The notes under the pieces were generated by a model. That model was not told the origin of the DNA. It saw nothing but the letters and a program-made list of their open reading frames with translations, and made no database searches. DNA of 23,620 nt. Origin: CAYYAQ01 sp964469555 (GTDB lineage Bacteria > Planctomycetota > UBA1135 > UBA2386). Shown in pieces: positions 22,237 to 23,620 of the stretch (positions are counted from its first letter, which is position 1; every line of letters starts with the position of its first letter). The stretch is from contig CAYYAQ010000080.1 in NCBI GenBank assembly GCA_964469555.1, forward strand, positions 1-23,620, given 5' to 3'. A program made the position numbers and the translations under genes.

Positions 22237-23313
22237 ATGACCAGCAACGACGCGTTCCTCCTCCTCCAGATCTTCCGCCGCCGCGCGCTGCCCGGTCTGC
22301 TCCGCAAGTTGCAGTTGTGGAAGGGGCTGAATCCTGCGCAGCACGCGGACCTGCTCGAGGACTTCCACCAAGAACTCTGGCTCGACTGCCTCCAACACGA
22401 CGAGACCATCGTCGCACTGTCGACTCGGGAGCGCCACGCGCGTTGGTTCCGACTCGTGGAGACGAGCCACTACCATCTCCATGCGCGTTGCGAACGCAAC
22501 CGGACCCGCGACGAGAGCCTGGACCGCATTCCCGATGTCGCGACCGACCCAGCGGGCGAGAGCGCTCAGACCCGGCAGACGGCGGAGTTCGATCCGGTCG
22601 CCGCATGGGACGAACACCTGCCGATGCCGCAGCGGCGGTTCCTGCGGGAGCTGGGCACGAGCGCGCGCTACTTGAAGAACGGTCGACTCAACTGCCGTAA
22701 ATCTGCGCGTTCGATGGGCGTGCGCCCGCGCGAACTCAGGCAAGCCTGGGGCGTCGTCGCGGAGGACCTGGGTTTCGACGGCGAGTTCTTGGACTTCTGG
22801 CGATGCCGGCTGGTCGAAGCACTTCTCGGGCTCGCCGCAGATCTGCTGCGAGATCGCAGCCTCGTCGTTCTTCACGGCGAGGACCTGCGCCGACGACCGG
22901 ACCCGAAAGGACGCCTCCGACGCATTCGCCGGTTGCGGGACCGCATCAGTCTCCGACCGATACCCGTGGACGTGAAGACGGTCCTCGTGCGCTACCCGCA
23001 GGGCCGATCAACGCACGATCTCCAACCCCGGGCCATTCTCGCCGACGCGGCGCGGCTCGACCCACGAGAGCCCGCGGTGCACCTCTGGATGTTCGAGGCG
23101 TCTCTCGCGGAAGGCGATCTCCGTGCAGCCGTGGGCTCGATCCGCGCCGCTCGAACCTGCGGTGCCGACCGTGTCCGCGAGCGCCTCGCCCGAGCCCGAC
23201 TCCTCGAGGTGCGCGGCAAGGAAGCCGCGGCGCACCGCCTGTTGCTCTCGAGCCCTCCGGAGGAGCGGAGGGATCACCGACTGGCCCGCGCGCTCCGCCA
23301 ACTGGCGGGATGA
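22237..23313 (+). CDS. Unrecognised protein with sigma-factor-like helices, HTH and TPR-like tail
   Basis: The protein has 358 residues from the ATG at 22237, with a GGGAAAGGGAAA upstream. I do not recognise the family. Residues about 15-85 are helical and recall region 2 of ECF sigma factors (RALPGLLRKLQLW...LLEDFHQELWLDCL). Residues about 130-178 contain a possible HTH (LNCRKSARSMGVRPRELRQAW) like region 4. Residues about 262-340 form helix pairs of TPR type (ADAARLDPREPAVHLWMFEASLAEGDLRAAVGSI). There is no signal peptide or membrane helix; it is Arg-rich and probably cytoplasmic and nucleic-acid binding. It has its own promoter, shared back to back with purA. It may be a diverged sigma factor or a regulator; this is inference. 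Confidence 0.75.
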   Translation: MTSNDAFLLLQIFRRRALPGLLRKLQLWKGLNPAQHADLLEDFHQELWLDCLQHDETIVALSTRERHARWFRLVETSHYHLHARCERNRTRDESLDRIPDVATDPAGESAQTRQTAEFDPVAAWDEHLPMPQRRFLRELGTSARYLKNGRLNCRKSARSMGVRPRELRQAWGVVAEDLGFDGEFLDFWRCRLVEALLGLAADLLRDRSLVVLHGEDLRRRPDPKGRLRRIRRLRDRISLRPIPVDVKTVLVRYPQGRSTHDLQPRAILADAARLDPREPAVHLWMFEASLAEGDLRAAVGSIRAARTCGADRVRERLARARLLEVRGKEAAAHRLLLSSPPEERRDHRLARALRQLAG

Positions 23314-23330
23314 CCCCCGACACCAACCCT

Positions 23331-23620
23331 CTACTTTCCGATCGCGCGCTCGAGCGCGCCGGCGAGCTCTTGTTCCGCGCGGCGATCCCCGCGGACGTCC
23401 GAGTTTTCCGGCCCCTTCGGTCCGAGGTGCACGAAGTAGATCTCGACGATGACCGACAGCTGGCCATCCGCTCCGCGAAACACCGATGCGCGACGAAAAC
23501 CCGGGATGTCGCCGCGCTGCACCGGGATCCACGCCGACTGGATACGAAAGGCATCGCGGTCCGCTTCGACGATCTTTCGATAGCGGTCGCGGAACACCTC
23601 GAGAGCGAGGTCAAAGCTGT
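23331..23620 (-). CDS. C-terminal part of an unidentified protein (partial)
   Basis: The frame is open from the window end to the TAG at 23331, giving about 95 residues. A GTG at 23597 could be an internal start, but the frame continues upstream, so the true start probably lies outside. Visible text includes EVFRDRYRKIVEADRDAFRI, WIPVQRGDIPG and LSVIVEIYFVHLGPKGPEN, with alternating helices and strands. No family is recognised. It converges on the plus-strand gene with a 17-base gap and no terminator. Confidence 0.6.
   Translation of the reverse strand, partial: SFDLALEVFRDRYRKIVEADRDAFRIQSAWIPVQRGDIPGFRRASVFRGADGQLSVIVEIYFVHLGPKGPENSDVRGDRRAEQELAGALERAIGK

Overview
This is a GC-rich bacterial window of about 23.6 kb that carries almost only chromosomal genes. 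The best guess is a planctomycete, Planctomycetota. The case rests on two secreted 'choice-of-anchor B' (LVIVD-type) proteins with a shared C-terminal domain, many secreted or lipoprotein genes of unknown function, an FliA/WhiG-type sigma factor, and a Gram-negative LPS-core gene pair. This placement is inferred from gene content, not from a search. No tRNA, rRNA, CRISPR array, phage or insertion-sequence gene was seen.

Left part (1-5.9 kb). The 3' end of a plus-strand gene (1-105) is followed by a G-rich stretch with G-quadruplex potential. Two tandem minus-strand paralogs of a secreted choice-of-anchor B protein follow (293-1723 and 1945-3369), separated by an intrinsic terminator; each has a hairpin just before its start. 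Next is a divergent LPS-core pair: a KdkA/WaaP-like sugar kinase (minus) and a heptosyltransferase (plus). The heptosyltransferase is followed by a small protein that looks like a bacterial member of the Tsr3 (rRNA aminocarboxypropyltransferase) family.

Middle part (5.9-17.8 kb). This long run is all on the minus strand. In transcription order it holds: an FliA/WhiG-type sigma factor with its own promoter; lysA (diaminopimelate decarboxylase); a 30-residue lipoprotein-like ORF; an IscU-like protein lacking the third cluster cysteine; a sigma-54 enhancer-binding protein translationally coupled to it; a YceK-like lipoprotein; a large secreted protein of unknown function; three related hairpin repeats; Lon protease; and a beta-propeller lipoprotein.

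Right part (17.8-23.6 kb). A tight minus-strand operon purA-uppS-cdsA-phoH-ybeY has start/stop overlaps of 1 or 4 bases at every junction. It joins purine synthesis, undecaprenyl-phosphate and phospholipid precursor synthesis, and RNA/ribosome maintenance. It appears to be driven from a divergent promoter whose TATATA-like -10 element is shared with a plus-strand gene for an unrecognised protein (sigma-factor-like helices, HTH, TPR-like tail). The window ends in the 3' part of another minus-strand gene.

The points most worth a second look are the Tsr3-like protein, the IscU-like/enhancer-binding-protein coupling, the hairpin repeat family before lon, the shared -10 bidirectional promoter, and the sigma-like/TPR protein.
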